DNA of 64,000 nt from Streptomyces sp. L2 (GCF_004124325.1 NZ_QBDT01000001.1:2914001-2978000); one strand, 5' to 3'. Positions 32,873-42,203 are shown, counted from the first letter of the stretch. The notes: a model not told the origin generated them from the letters alone. Numbers and translations are program-made.

Positions 32873-34176
32873 GACGTCTTCTCCGCCCTCTCCATCTCCA
32901 GCTCGACCTCCGTGCCACCGCCCGGCACTGCCCGCAGCCGGGCCGTGCCGCCGTTGCGTTCCATACGGCCGATGATCGATTCTCTGACGCCCATGCGGTC
33001 GGCGGGTATCGAATCCAGGTCGAACCCGGGGCCGCGGTCGCGGACGGACACGAAGACCGTCCTTCCCTCGACCTCGGCGTAGACCTGTACGGCGCCGCCC
33101 TCGCCACCGTACTTGGCGGCGTTGACCATCGCCTCGCGCGCGGCCTGCATCTGCGCCGCGGTCCGCTCGTCGAGGGGGCAGTCGCCGACCACGACGACCT
33201 CGATGGGCGCCCCGTGCTTGTCCTCGACCTCGGCGGCGTTGCGGCGCACCGCCTCGGCGACCGTGTCCGGCTCGTCGGCCTCGTCCTTGCCCGTGCCCTC
33301 GGGCTTGTACAGCCAGGTGCGCAGGTCGCGCTCCTGGGCGCGGGCGAGGCGCCGGACCTCTCCGGCGTTGTCGGCGTTGCGCTGGATCAGGGTGAGGGTG
33401 TGCAGCACGGAGTCGTGCACGTGCGCGGCGACCTCGGCCCGCTCCTGGGCGCGGATGCGCATCAGACGCTCCTCGGACAGGTCCTGCGTCATCCGCACCA
33501 GGTAGGGGCCGGCGAGCAGCGTGATGCCGACCAGGACGGCGAGCGCGGCCTGGAGGACCGCGCCGAGGTGGGCGGCCGAGCCCTGCATGACGAAGATGGC
33601 GGAGACGCCGGCCGTGACCAGCAGGACGCCGCCGCCGGCCCGCAGGAGGCTCAGGGTGCGGCGCCGGCGGCCGGCTTCGACCCAGCGCGCCCGCCGGGCG
33701 TTGTCCGCCTGGCGCCAGACGAGGGCGACACCGGCCGCGACCAGCACGGCGGGGACGAGGTACGCCTTGGCAGCGCTGCCCAGGTTGACACTGCTGACGA
33801 AGACCATGGACACGATGACCATGAGCAGCAGGGCGGCCAGCTGTCCCTTGTCCGGCTTGCGGGCCACGAGCCTGCGGCGGCCGTCCGGCGCGGTCTCGGT
33901 GCCGACGAGCGAGGGCGGCTTGTGGTCGCCGACGCCTCCGACACCGAGCGGGACGAAGAACCAGAACGCGGCGTAGAGCAGCGCGCCGAGTCCGTTGGCC
34001 ATGAACAGGCCGACGAACACGAGCCGGACCCAGACGACGGGCAGCCCGAGATGCCCGGCGAGGCCCCGCGCCACTCCGCCCAGCCAGCGACCGTCGCTGC
34101 TGCGGTAGAGCTTGCGCGGCGGCCGCGGGTCGTCGAGGGGTGTCGCTGCGGCTTCCGGCATGCCATCGATGTTCAC
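32869..34176 (-). CDS. PspC-domain sensor histidine kinase
   Basis: This is a 435-residue kinase. An N-terminal PspC domain (KLYRSSDGRWLGGVARGLAG and its membrane helix) is followed by four further membrane helices. The phosphoacceptor helix HVHDSVLHTLTLIQ and a C-terminal HATPase (REAMVNAAKYGG N-box, DRGPGFDLDSIP G1 box) complete it. The kinase would sense envelope stress and pass phosphate to the regulator encoded downstream. A separate PspC protein is encoded divergently. The GTG at 34176 has no obvious ribosome-binding site; ATG 34161 is the alternative. Confidence 0.92.
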   Translation of the reverse strand: MNIDGMPEAAATPLDDPRPPRKLYRSSDGRWLGGVARGLAGHLGLPVVWVRLVFVGLFMANGLGALLYAAFWFFVPLGVGGVGDHKPPSLVGTETAPDGRRRLVARKPDKGQLAALLLMVIVSMVFVSSVNLGSAAKAYLVPAVLVAAGVALVWRQADNARRARWVEAGRRRRTLSLLRAGGGVLLVTAGVSAIFVMQGSAAHLGAVLQAALAVLVGITLLAGPYLVRMTQDLSEERLMRIRAQERAEVAAHVHDSVLHTLTLIQRNADNAGEVRRLARAQERDLRTWLYKPEGTGKDEADEPDTVAEAVRRNAAEVEDKHGAPIEVVVVGDCPLDERTAAQMQAAREAMVNAAKYGGEGGAVQVYAEVEGRTVFVSVRDRGPGFDLDSIPADRMGVRESIIGRMERNGGTARLRAVPGGGTEVELEMERAEKTS

Positions 34177-34197
34177 ATGGCCGCCGGATCCGAGGCA

Positions 34198-34297
34198 TCA
34201 GGGTCGACCCCCGAGACTCCCCTGATCTTCGATTCGACGGCGGTGATCGAACATCTCCCTCGGCCGTCTCAGGGCCGATTTCAGGGTTCGCCCAGGG
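34198..34297. promoter_or_regulatory. cluster of TCAGGG motifs in the divergent PspC/kinase region
   Basis: TCAGGG occurs at 34198, inverted (CCCTGA) at 34220, direct at 34269 and 34281, and as CCAGGG at 34292. The last three are spaced 11-12 bases apart, about one helical turn. This would suit tandem binding of the LuxR-type regulator encoded next door. Confidence 0.45.
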
Positions 34298-34342
34298 TCG
34301 TCCCGGCTCCCGTCACGGCTGCCGGGCCGTCACCATGGACGC

Positions 34343-36046
34343 ATGACGGATCACGAGCACGCCGCGACGGGTCCGGGACCCGGCACCGGCCCGCGCCCGG
34401 CCCCGGGCTCCGGACCGACGGATGCCGCGCCCGCCGCGACGGACAGGACGGGAGCGCCAGGCGCCTACGCGGAGAAGCGGAACAACCGAGCGGGCGCGAA
34501 GAAGGGGACGGGCGCGGGCAAGGAGACGGGCACAGACAGAGGAACGGGCACGAGCAGGGGAACGGGCGCCGGCAAGGCGACCGGTGATCCGGGCGACGGA
34601 ACGGGCGGAATAGGAACAGGCGGAACCGGCGGCATCGGCGGAACCGGCCGTCCGGGGCGCGGCGCCGGAGAAACCGGCGCTCCCGCCGACCCCGGTGGTC
34701 CGGGCGGCCCGGGCGGCCCCGGCGGTCCGGGCGGCCCCGGCGGTTCCGAGCCGGACGCCTCCGGCTCCCCTCAGCCCTTCCTGCGTGACCACCGGCACCG
34801 GGTGATCGCGGGCGTGTGCGCGGGGCTGGGGCGGCGGACCGACCTGGATCCGGTGATCTTCCGCATCACCCTGGCCGTGCTGGCCGCGACCGGCGGGATC
34901 GGCCTCATCTTCTACGGGTTCGCCTGGCTCCTCGTGCCGTACGAGGGCGAGGAGGAGAACGAGGTCCGCAAGCTCCTGACGGGCCGGGTCGACGGCCAGG
35001 CGCTGGCCGCCGTGCTGTTCGCACTGGTCGGCTGCGGGGTGCTGCTGACCATGATCAAGAACGGCGGGGTGCTCGCCTTCGCCGTGGTGCTGTCCGTGCT
35101 GCTCGCCGGCGCCGGGTACTGGTCGCAGCGGCGCGGTGCGCCCGACCCGGACCCGGTGGCCGCGCAGGCCGCGGCCGACGCTCCGCCGGAGGCCCAGGCG
35201 CCGCCGGTGGTCACCAGCTATCCGTCCTGGTGGCGGGACCCGATCGTCAAGGACGGCACCCATGTCGGCGGCACCGGCTATCTGTGGGGTCCCGGTGACG
35301 CCCGCGACCGGGAGGTGGCGCCGGTGATCGACGCGGCTCTCGCCACCCCGTGGACGCACTCCGGCACCCTGGGCGCCACGCGGCCGGAGCCGCCGAGACC
35401 GCGGGCCCCGCGCGGTCCGCGCTGGATCGGGGGCTGGGTGTTCCTGCTCGCCCTGCTGGCCCTCGGCCTGGGAACCGGGCTGACCTGGGACACGCGTCCG
35501 CTCGGCACGAGCCTGCAGATCGGGCTGGCCTGCGCGCTCGGGGTCTTCGGGCTGGGCATCACCGCCAGCTCGTTCCTGGGGCGTACGGGCGCGGGGTCGG
35601 TGTTCCTCGCGGTACTGACGGCGGCGCTGCTGGCCGGGGCGTCGGCGCTGCCCAAGGACATCACGACGCACTGGAGACACACGGTGTGGCGGCCGGCCGC
35701 CACGGCGGACCTGCACCGCACGTACGACCAGGGCACCGGCGTCGGCACCCTCGACCTCAGCCGGATGCACCTGGCCAAGGGACAGAGCGCGGGAACGGAC
35801 GCCCATGTGGGCGCGGGGCGGCTGAGAGTGATCGTCCCGGCGGACGCGACCGTGCGGATGAGCATCGACGTGGGAGTGGGCGACATCCAGTTGCCCGGGG
35901 AAGGGAAGGGCGACGTGGACGTGCAGCCTGGCAGGCACAAGGACGTGACCCTGTCGCCGGTCAAGGGCGGCAAGGACACCGGAACTCTGCGGCTCGACCT
36001 CCGGGTCGGGGTCGGACAGGTGGAGGTCAGCCGTGCTGCGTCATGA
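34343..36046 (+). CDS. PspC-domain membrane protein with Gly-rich N-terminus
   Basis: This is a 567-residue protein. Residues 1-140 are Gly/Thr/Pro low complexity, made of short degenerate DNA repeats. A PspC domain follows (LRDHRHRVIAGVCAGLGRRT with IGLIFYGFAWLLVPYEG). Several more membrane helices lead to a C-terminal extracytoplasmic beta-rich domain (VGAGRLRVIVPADATVRMSI and VGVGDIQLPG) resembling LiaF-type C-terminal domains. It could be a LiaF-like negative partner of the divergent PspC kinase. No ribosome-binding site is seen at the ATG. Confidence 0.85.
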   Translation: MTDHEHAATGPGPGTGPRPAPGSGPTDAAPAATDRTGAPGAYAEKRNNRAGAKKGTGAGKETGTDRGTGTSRGTGAGKATGDPGDGTGGIGTGGTGGIGGTGRPGRGAGETGAPADPGGPGGPGGPGGPGGPGGSEPDASGSPQPFLRDHRHRVIAGVCAGLGRRTDLDPVIFRITLAVLAATGGIGLIFYGFAWLLVPYEGEEENEVRKLLTGRVDGQALAAVLFALVGCGVLLTMIKNGGVLAFAVVLSVLLAGAGYWSQRRGAPDPDPVAAQAAADAPPEAQAPPVVTSYPSWWRDPIVKDGTHVGGTGYLWGPGDARDREVAPVIDAALATPWTHSGTLGATRPEPPRPRAPRGPRWIGGWVFLLALLALGLGTGLTWDTRPLGTSLQIGLACALGVFGLGITASSFLGRTGAGSVFLAVLTAALLAGASALPKDITTHWRHTVWRPAATADLHRTYDQGTGVGTLDLSRMHLAKGQSAGTDAHVGAGRLRVIVPADATVRMSIDVGVGDIQLPGEGKGDVDVQPGRHKDVTLSPVKGGKDTGTLRLDLRVGVGQVEVSRAAS

Positions 36047-36251
36047 GTTCCAGCCCGGGAAGCTGGTCGCCGGGCTCTTCCTCACCGCCACCGGAGCGCT
36101 GTTCGCCGGGGACGCGGCCGGCCGGTGGGAGACCCCGTGGTTCGCGGTCGTCCCGTTGATCGTGGGCGGCCTGGTGCTGGCCGGCGTCACCGCCGCCCTG
36201 ACCCGGGGCATACGCCGGCGGCGTGGCACCGCCGGCGCCGCTCCCCGCTAG
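36033..36251 (+). CDS. small two-helix membrane protein
   Basis: This is a 72-residue protein starting at a GTG that overlaps the end of the PspC gene by 14 bases; GGTGGAGG lies just upstream within that gene. Two helices (LVAGLFLTATGALFAGDAAG and AVVPLIVGGLVLAGVTAALT) are separated by a Trp-containing loop, with a basic tail RGIRRRRG. It is likely co-expressed with the PspC protein. There is no named family I can assign. Confidence 0.78.
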   Translation: MLRHEFQPGKLVAGLFLTATGALFAGDAAGRWETPWFAVVPLIVGGLVLAGVTAALTRGIRRRRGTAGAAPR

Positions 36252-36266
36252 GGCCTCACCGGCCGG

Positions 36267-36797
36267 TCACCGGTAGCCGGCCGCCCGTTGCCGGCGTCGG
36301 GCCCGCCAGGCCGCGTCCACGGAGAGGTAGGGGGCACCGGCGAGGACGAGGGGCAGCCAGGCCATCAGGTAGGCGAGGTCGTTGCCGTAGTAGTAGGGCG
36401 TGGAGGCCCAGCTCACGGTCAGCCACAGGCTGAGCGAGATCAGCGCGCCGCCGAGGGCGGCCAGCCGGCCGAGGACACCGAGCAGGGTGCCGATGCCGAC
36501 GGCCAGTTCCCCGAGGGCGATGGCGTACCCGAAGCCGACCGGGCTCTTCAGGGCCAGATCGACCAGGGCCGGGATGGCGGCGGAGCCGCGCACCGAGTTC
36601 ATCGTGTCACCGATGGAGCCGGCTCCTCCGGCCTTCAGGAACGAGCTGTCGGTGAGTTTGTCCAGGCCGGCGTAGATGAAGGTGACGCCGAGGAAGATGC
36701 GGAGCGGAAGGAGGGCGTAATGACCAGCGGTGTCCCGCCAGGTGCGGCCGCCACTCAGATGGGAGGTGTGCGTGTCGGTCCGAATGCCATGAGTCAT
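36267..36797 (-). CDS. DoxX-family membrane protein
   Basis: This is a 176-residue protein with four membrane helices. The DoxX signature is near the start (LLPLRIFLGVTFIYAGLDKL), then IALGELAVGIGTLLGVLGRL and ALGGALISLSLWLTVSWA. DoxX proteins belong to quinone or redox-linked membrane complexes; the exact role is unknown. ATG 36797 (GAGAGG upstream) is preferred over an earlier frame extension. It converges on the small gene ending at 36251. Confidence 0.87.
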   Translation of the reverse strand: MTHGIRTDTHTSHLSGGRTWRDTAGHYALLPLRIFLGVTFIYAGLDKLTDSSFLKAGGAGSIGDTMNSVRGSAAIPALVDLALKSPVGFGYAIALGELAVGIGTLLGVLGRLAALGGALISLSLWLTVSWASTPYYYGNDLAYLMAWLPLVLAGAPYLSVDAAWRARRRQRAAGYR

Positions 36798-37001
36798 CGC
36801 TACTGGCCGCCTCTCGCCCGCTGTCTGGAGACCGTCACCCGACGATACGTACGACACCCGTTCCCGGTTCAATCCCGTCGCTGCTGTTTTTCCGGGTTTC
36901 GTCCGCTGTTCTCCCTCTTCGCACCGTTCTCCCTGTTCTCCCTCTGCTCCCCCTTCTCACGGCTCTCCTGGTCCTCACGGCTCACGCCGCTCTCGCCGCC
37001 C

Positions 37002-38288
37002 TCACTCCGTGATCTGGACGATGCAGCGGTTGGTGGCCACGCCGGCCGCGGTCACCACCTGGATCTCCACGGAGCCGGGCTCCACCTCGGCGGGCACGGG
37101 GACGGTCAGCACCGTGTCCGTGGGGTTGCTGAAGCCGCCGGTGACGGGGACCAGCGGGACGTGGACGTCGACCGGGCCGATGCGGACGACCATCCGGGCC
37201 AGCCGGTCGGCGCTCCGCGCCCCGGGCGGGACGAAGCCGGTGCCGCGGATCTCGATGTCGTCGCCGGTGCGGATCGGCCCGTCCAGGTCCCCGGGCTCGC
37301 GGCTGCGGACCACGGAGAAGATCACGGCACGGCTGCCCTCGGCGTACTTGCCGGCCAGGTAGGTCGCGGCCGAGACGAGCACCAGCACCGCCAGGCCCCA
37401 GGGCAGGTCGGGCAGCCGGTCCGGGCGGCGGGCCAGCCGTACGGCGGTGAACAGCAGCGCGGCGGCGTGCAGGGCGACGTACTGGAGGTCGGCGAAGGCA
37501 CCCCGGCCGGCGTCGTCCGTCAACAGGTCGGCGGCGTACGGCCGGTGGGCCGGGACCTTCTGCAGCCGCTGGGTGAGGACGCGCAGTCCGACGACCCGGC
37601 GGACCAGCACGGCGACGCCGCAGACCACGGCGAGGACGGTCACCAGGCCCGCCCCGCGCGCGAGGCCGAGCCCGGCGAGCAGCGCGTCGCGTTCGGCGGG
37701 GTCGGAGGCGACGGCCAGCCGGGCCGCCAGCAGCAGGACCGTGTAACCGGCGAACAGCGCCCAGCACGCGGCGACCGTACGGGAGGTGGACATCCGGTTG
37801 TCCTCGCCGATCACCGGCGCCAGTGCCCCGCCACGGGCCCGGTGGAACCAGGACGCGGCGGTCAGGGCGGCGCCGGTGACGAGGGCGGCGAGCAGCGCGG
37901 CGGTGCGCGCGTGGCTCCAGCCCGCGCCGATCGCGGTGAGGGCCTCGCTGATCAGCAGGACGACGACGGCACCCCAGACCGCGCAGGCCGTGCGCGGCCA
38001 CAGCCGGGCGAGCCACGCCTCGCCCTCGGTCCGGCCGCGCTCCGCGACCGCGTCCGCCCGCTGGGTCAGTTCCTCCGAGACCCACTGCCGGGACGCGGAG
38101 GCCGAGTGCGCGACGGCCGCCGGCAGGCCCTGTCCGGCCGCGAACTCGTCGCGCCGGCGCAGGAACGCGGCGACGGCCCGCCGATGCCCCTCCCGGGCCC
38201 CGTGCGGACAGTCCCCGCAGGTGCAGCCGCCCTTGTGGGTCCGCTCGGCACCTGTCGCCGCATCCTGTCTCGCCTCCTGCACCGCCAC
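37002..38288 (-). CDS. membrane protein with N-terminal Cys cluster and C-terminal Ig-like domain
   Basis: This is a 428-residue protein. Near the N-terminus lies a Cys/His cluster, HKGGCTCGDCPHG (residues about 18-30), which could bind a metal. A helical region and about six to seven membrane helices follow. The C-terminal 100 residues are beta-rich (DDIEIRGTGFVPPGARSADR, and TDTVLTVPVPAEVEPGSVEI) and resemble an IPT/TIG Ig-like fold. I do not recognise a functional family. The region 36870-37001 before its stop is pyrimidine-rich and empty. Confidence 0.75.
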   Translation of the reverse strand: MAVQEARQDAATGAERTHKGGCTCGDCPHGAREGHRRAVAAFLRRRDEFAAGQGLPAAVAHSASASRQWVSEELTQRADAVAERGRTEGEAWLARLWPRTACAVWGAVVVLLISEALTAIGAGWSHARTAALLAALVTGAALTAASWFHRARGGALAPVIGEDNRMSTSRTVAACWALFAGYTVLLLAARLAVASDPAERDALLAGLGLARGAGLVTVLAVVCGVAVLVRRVVGLRVLTQRLQKVPAHRPYAADLLTDDAGRGAFADLQYVALHAAALLFTAVRLARRPDRLPDLPWGLAVLVLVSAATYLAGKYAEGSRAVIFSVVRSREPGDLDGPIRTGDDIEIRGTGFVPPGARSADRLARMVVRIGPVDVHVPLVPVTGGFSNPTDTVLTVPVPAEVEPGSVEIQVVTAAGVATNRCIVQITE

Positions 38289-38478
38289 GCCCGACGCCCG
38301 CCTTCCCCTCGACCCGAGTCACGGCGGGCGACCCGTTCGGCGGGCCGCCTCAGCGCCGTGCAACTCCCCTGTGACGAGAGCGCATTGTGCCCTACACCGG
38401 GGTGCCCGGAACGGCCGGTCCGGGTCAGGGCGGGTGAAGGCCGGGCCGGCGTGTTGACCCGGCTGGGAGAATTCCCGT

Positions 38479-39402
38479 ATGGCCGAGATCATCCAGCGGG
38501 ACGGGACCTGGGCCTTCGACGGCAGCACGATCCGGATCGCTCCAGGACTCCACCGCTCCGTCCCGCTGTTGCGGCAGACGTACGGGGAGATCGCCGTGCC
38601 CCTGGAAGCGGTGTCGGCCGTCTGCTTCGAACCGGAGCGCAAACGCGGCCGGCTGCGGATGCGGCTGCGCGAGGGCGCCGACCCGCTGTTGCAGGCGACG
38701 GGCGGCCGGTTGCCGGAGGCCGCCGACCCCTACCGGCTGACGGTGGACGCGGACCGCTCCGGGGTCGCGGAGTACGTCGCGGAGGAGATCCGGCACGCGC
38801 TGTTCCTCGACCAGGTGCCCAAGGAGCCCACGGCGGGCTATCTGTTGCCGGGCCCGCCGGTGCCGGTCTCGGTGCGGTCCTCCGACGGCACGGTCTCCTT
38901 CGACGGCACCCAGGTGCGCATCGACTGGGCGGACACCTCCGACCGGGTCAAACGCGCGACCGGCCCGCGGATCATCGGCCTCGGCGACCTGGTGCAGGTC
39001 GAGTGGCTGCCCAACTCCGGCTACGAGGACGGGTTCCTGCGGTTCGTGACCCGCGAGACGATGTTCTCGAAGCTGCCGCCCGAGCGGGACCCCTTCACCC
39101 TGGACCTGTGGGGCAGCGTCCGGCGCGATCTGCTGACGGCCCTGGTGGCGGCGGCCGTCACCCACCGGCTGCCGCACCCCTCCACCCGTACCGGCGAGGC
39201 GTACGCCGTCCCGGACCGCCCCCAGACCCCCGTGCCCGGGCCGTGCGGGCAGGCTGGGCTGTGCGGGCCGGCAGGGCCGTGCGCGGACCATGACGTGCTG
39301 CTGCGCCGGCTGCGGGAGCTGGGCGAGCTGCGCCGGGACGGAGTGCTCACGGACGACGAGTTCGCGCTGGCCAAGGCGGCCGTGCTCAAGGGGTTCGGCT
39401 GA
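38479..39402 (+). CDS. DUF4429 / SHOCT domain protein
   Basis: This is a 307-residue protein. Two DUF4429 domains appear in tandem: MAEIIQRDGTWAFDGSTIRI at the start and VRSSDGTVSFDGTQVRIDWA from about residue 136. A Cys/Pro-rich linker leads to a C-terminal SHOCT helix pair (LLRRLRELGELRRDGVLTDD followed by EFALAKAAVL). DUF4429 is a PH-like domain of unknown binding; SHOCT is often involved in oligomerisation. It is probably cytoplasmic and stands alone. Confidence 0.88.
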   Translation: MAEIIQRDGTWAFDGSTIRIAPGLHRSVPLLRQTYGEIAVPLEAVSAVCFEPERKRGRLRMRLREGADPLLQATGGRLPEAADPYRLTVDADRSGVAEYVAEEIRHALFLDQVPKEPTAGYLLPGPPVPVSVRSSDGTVSFDGTQVRIDWADTSDRVKRATGPRIIGLGDLVQVEWLPNSGYEDGFLRFVTRETMFSKLPPERDPFTLDLWGSVRRDLLTALVAAAVTHRLPHPSTRTGEAYAVPDRPQTPVPGPCGQAGLCGPAGPCADHDVLLRRLRELGELRRDGVLTDDEFALAKAAVLKGFG

Positions 39403-39422
39403 AGGCCTGATGGCCGGACGGG

Positions 39423-40217
39423 TCAGCTGAGCAGGTCGGGTTCGCCGCGGCTGATGTCCTGCCAGAGCGGCTGGTAGTTGATCCAGGCCACCAGGTCGCC
39501 GCCGAGCTGCTCCCGGGTGGCGACGGCCTGCCGGTGGTCGATGAGGACCGGGCGGCCGGCGGCCCTGGCCAGCAACTGCACCTGGCAGGACCGTTCCAGG
39601 GACAGGAACCACCAGGCGGCCGCGTCCACCGAGTCCCCGACGGTCAGCAGCCCGTGGTTGCGCAGCACGAGCGCCTTGCGGGAGCCGAGCGCGCCCGCGA
39701 TGCGACGGCCCTCGCCGGCGTCGACGGTGACGCCGCTGTAGGCGTCGTACAGCGCGAGGTCCTCGTAGAAGGCGCAGCTCTCCTGGGTGATGGGGTCGAT
39801 CAACTCGCCGAGGGCGGCCAGGGCGCGGCCGTGCACGGAGTGGCAGTGGGCGACGGCGACGACGTCGGGGCGGGCGGCGTGGACCTGGGCGTGCACGGTG
39901 AACGCGGCCTGGTTGACGTGGTAGCGGCCCTCGACGACCTGTCCGTCCTGGTTGGCGAGGACGAGATCGCCGACGGTGACGTGCCGGAACGGCATGCCGA
40001 ACGGGTTGACCCAGAAGCAGTCGGTGAATTCGGGGTCCCGGGCGGTGATGTGCCCGGACACGCCGTCCTCGAAGCCGGCCCGGCCGAAGATCCGCAGGGC
40101 GCCTGCGAGGCGTTCCTTGCGGTGGCGGCGTTCGTCGTCGACCGAGTCGTGCATCGGCGGCATGGCGAACTGCAGCTGGTCGGTGGGCAGCGGCAGCGGT
40201 GGGGTCGGCCCGTGCAT
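39423..40217 (-). CDS. class II aldolase/adducin family protein
   Basis: This is a 264-residue protein. It has the zinc ligands of the fold in VAVAHCHSVHGRALAALG (two His) and a third His in VLRNHGLLTVGD, with GRAGFEDGVSGHITARDPE at the front. These enzymes cleave or rearrange phosphorylated or free sugars, but this subgroup often lacks a known substrate. GGAGG before ATG 40217 decides the start over the internal MPPMHDS. It is separated from guaA by a terminator. Confidence 0.88.
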   Translation of the reverse strand: MHGPTPPLPLPTDQLQFAMPPMHDSVDDERRHRKERLAGALRIFGRAGFEDGVSGHITARDPEFTDCFWVNPFGMPFRHVTVGDLVLANQDGQVVEGRYHVNQAAFTVHAQVHAARPDVVAVAHCHSVHGRALAALGELIDPITQESCAFYEDLALYDAYSGVTVDAGEGRRIAGALGSRKALVLRNHGLLTVGDSVDAAAWWFLSLERSCQVQLLARAAGRPVLIDHRQAVATREQLGGDLVAWINYQPLWQDISRGEPDLLS

Positions 40218-40299
40218 CGGTCCTCCAGCACTGGGTTTGCTGTACGGTCCGGAAGTTACCGTCGGTCAGCCCAAATGGGCAGGGCTGTGGTGTGAAGAA

Positions 40300-40331
40300 A
40301 GAGGTGGAACCGCCGTAGCCGTTCCACCTCT
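40300..40331 (-). terminator. terminator of guaA
   Basis: The perfect arms AGAGGTGGAAC and GTTCCACCTCT (11 bp) flank a 10-base loop, 62 bases past the guaA stop. A following TTCTTCACACC on that strand is mildly T-rich. Confidence 0.75.
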
Positions 40332-40392
40332 GTGCACCCGTTCTCGTCGCCGAGGGGGCGCGCGCCTCAGGCGGGCCGGGCCCGCCCGAGGG

Positions 40393-41970
40393 TCACTCCC
40401 ACTCGATGGTGCCCGGGGGCTTGGAGGTCACGTCGAGGACGACGCGGTTGACGTCCCGGACCTCGTTGGTGATGCGGGTGGAGATCTTCGCCAGCACCTC
40501 GTGCGGCAGCCGGGACCAGTCGGCGGTCATGGCGTCCTCGGAGGAGACCGGGCGCAGGACGATGGGGTGGCCGTAGGTGCGGCCGTCGCCCTGGACGCCG
40601 ACCGAGCGGACGTCGGCGAGGAGGACCACCGGGCACTGCCAGATGTCCCGGTCCAGGCCGGCCGCGGTCAGTTCCTCGCGGGCGATGGCGTCGGCCTCGC
40701 GGAGGAGGTCCAGGCGCTCCTTGGTGACCTCGCCGACGATGCGGATGCCGAGGCCGGGGCCCGGGAAGGGCTGGCGCTGGACGATCTCCTCGGGCAGGCC
40801 CAGCTCCTGGCCGACCATGCGGACCTCGTCCTTGAACAGCTTGCGCAGCGGCTCGATGAGCTGGAACTCGAGGTCCTCGGGGAGGCCGCCCACGTTGTGG
40901 TGGGACTTGATGTTGGCGGTGCCGGTGCCGCCGCCGGACTCGACGACGTCCGGGTACAGGGTGCCCTGGACGAGGAACTCGACGGCCGGGCCGGCGTCGG
41001 CGATGATCTCGGCCTGCGCCTGCTCGAAAACGCGGATGAACTCGCGGCCGATGATCTTCCGCTTCTCCTCGGGGTCGGAGACCCCCTTGAGGGCGGTGAG
41101 GAAGCGCTCCTCGGCGTCGACGACCTTCAGCTGGACACCGGTCGCGGCGACGAAGTCCTTCTCGACCTGCTCGGTCTCGCCCTTGCGCATCAGGCCGTGG
41201 TCGACGTACACGCAGGTCAGCTGGGAGCCGATGGCCTTCTGGACGAGGGCGGCGGCGACGGCGGAGTCCACGCCGCCGGACAGGCCGCAGATGGCGCGCT
41301 TGTCGCCGACCTGCTCGCGGATCGCGGCGACCTGCTCGTCGATGACGTTGCCGGTCGTCCAGTCCGGCTTGAGGCCGGCACCGCGGTACAGGAAGTGCTC
41401 CAGGACCTGCTGGCCGTGCGTGGAGTGCATGACCTCCGGGTGGTGCTGGACGCCGTACAGCTTCTTCTCGTCGTTTTCGAAGGCGGCGACCGGGACGACG
41501 TCGGTGGAGGCGGTGACGGAGAAGCCCTCGGGGGCGGCGGAGCAGGCGTCGCCGTGCGACATCCACACGGCCTGCTCGGCGGGGGTGCCCTCGAAGAGGG
41601 TGGAGGAGGTCCGGGAGACGTGCAGGTCGGTGCGGCCGTACTCGCGGGCGCCGGTGTTGTCCACCGTGCCGCCCAGGGTCTGTGCCATCAGCTGGAAGCC
41701 GTAGCACATGCCGAAGACGGGGACGCCGGCCTCGAAGAGGGCGCGGTCCAGGCGGGGGGCGCCTTCCTCGTAGACCGAGGAGGGGCCTCCGGAGAGGATG
41801 ATCGCCGCGGGGTTCTTGGCGAGCATCTCGGCGACCGGCATGGTGCTCGGCACGATCTCGCTGTAGACCCGCGCCTCGCGGACGCGACGGGCGATGAGCT
41901 GGGCGTACTGCGCGCCGAAGTCGACGACCAGGACGGTGTCGGGAGTGGCGGCAGCGGGGGTCGATGACAC
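40393..41970 (-). CDS. guaA: glutamine-hydrolysing GMP synthase
   Basis: GuaA converts XMP to GMP. The 525 residues contain a class I glutaminase domain ([20 protein letters not shown], catalytic Cys in [10 protein letters not shown], His in VWMSHGD and [11 protein letters not shown]) and an ATP-pyrophosphatase domain with [14 protein letters not shown]. The dimerisation domain ends [18 protein letters not shown]. The GTG at 41970 fits. A TAGAAT -10 element lies at 42021-42016. It is divergent from the chorismate mutase attenuator. Confidence 0.97.
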   Translation of the reverse strand: MSSTPAAATPDTVLVVDFGAQYAQLIARRVREARVYSEIVPSTMPVAEMLAKNPAAIILSGGPSSVYEEGAPRLDRALFEAGVPVFGMCYGFQLMAQTLGGTVDNTGAREYGRTDLHVSRTSSTLFEGTPAEQAVWMSHGDACSAAPEGFSVTASTDVVPVAAFENDEKKLYGVQHHPEVMHSTHGQQVLEHFLYRGAGLKPDWTTGNVIDEQVAAIREQVGDKRAICGLSGGVDSAVAAALVQKAIGSQLTCVYVDHGLMRKGETEQVEKDFVAATGVQLKVVDAEERFLTALKGVSDPEEKRKIIGREFIRVFEQAQAEIIADAGPAVEFLVQGTLYPDVVESGGGTGTANIKSHHNVGGLPEDLEFQLIEPLRKLFKDEVRMVGQELGLPEEIVQRQPFPGPGLGIRIVGEVTKERLDLLREADAIAREELTAAGLDRDIWQCPVVLLADVRSVGVQGDGRTYGHPIVLRPVSSEDAMTADWSRLPHEVLAKISTRITNEVRDVNRVVLDVTSKPPGTIEWE

Positions 41971-42015
41971 GGGGTGCCTGGCCTTCCGGCGGTCTGGGCG
42001 GGGTCTGTGTCTCCG

Positions 42016-42021
42016 ATTCTA
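42016..42021 (-). promoter_or_regulatory. -10 element of guaA
   Basis: TAGAAT on the minus strand, 46 bases upstream of the GTG. No good -35 is seen, as is common here. Confidence 0.4.
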
Positions 42022-42060
42022 ACGGGCCGGGCGGGCCGCCCATGCTGCGGCGTCGTGGCA

Positions 42061-42066
42061 TACTGT
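42061..42066 (+). promoter_or_regulatory. -10 element of the aromatic leader peptide
   Basis: TACTGT ends 5 bases before the leader ATG at 42072, so the leader transcript probably begins at or beside the ATG. The -35 is not resolved. Confidence 0.45.
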
Positions 42067-42071
42067 GCGCC

Positions 42072-42143
42072 ATGCTCACGCACTCGACCTTCCTCTTTAC
42101 CTATGGCAACCGGCTCGCCGGCTGCCATGGTCGAGCTGCTTGA
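42072..42143 (+). CDS. aromatic leader peptide (23 residues) of the chorismate mutase attenuator
   Basis: The frame reads MLTHSTFLFTYGN and ends GRAA before TGA at 42141. Codons 7-11 are TTC-CTC-TTT-ACC-TAT, that is Phe-Leu-Phe-Thr-Tyr, the residues whose charged tRNAs would report phenylalanine and tyrosine supply. A hairpin overlapping its second half (GGCAACCGGC with GCCGGCTGCC, 42105-42126) and a 13-bp terminator stem downstream complete an attenuator layout. It appears leaderless. Expression is unproven. Confidence 0.6.
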   Translation: MLTHSTFLFTYGNRLAGCHGRAA

Positions 42144-42147
42144 GCGA

Positions 42148-42203
42148 ACGCCAAGCGACTTCCCAGGCGCCCCGGGCCGACAAGGTCCGGGGCGCCTGGC
42201 GTT
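42148..42203 (+). terminator. attenuator terminator hairpin upstream of chorismate mutase
   Basis: CCAGGCGCCCCGG (42163-42175) pairs perfectly with CCGGGGCGCCTGG (42187-42199), loop 11. Outer AACGCC (42148) and GGCGTT (42198) can extend it. GTTT follows. It lies 20 bases after the leader stop and 57 before the gene. Confidence 0.7.

Noticed and set aside
34440..34745. Gly/Thr-rich repeat in the PspC gene as a separate mobile repeat
   Set aside because: Units are very short and degenerate (GGAACGGGC, GGTCCGGGCGGC types) and look like slippage in a disordered linker.
36288..39293. A 1001-codon plus-strand open frame
   Set aside because: It covers the DoxX and membrane-protein genes in antisense and the DUF4429 gene in a wrong frame, with Arg/Gly-rich composition and no motif.
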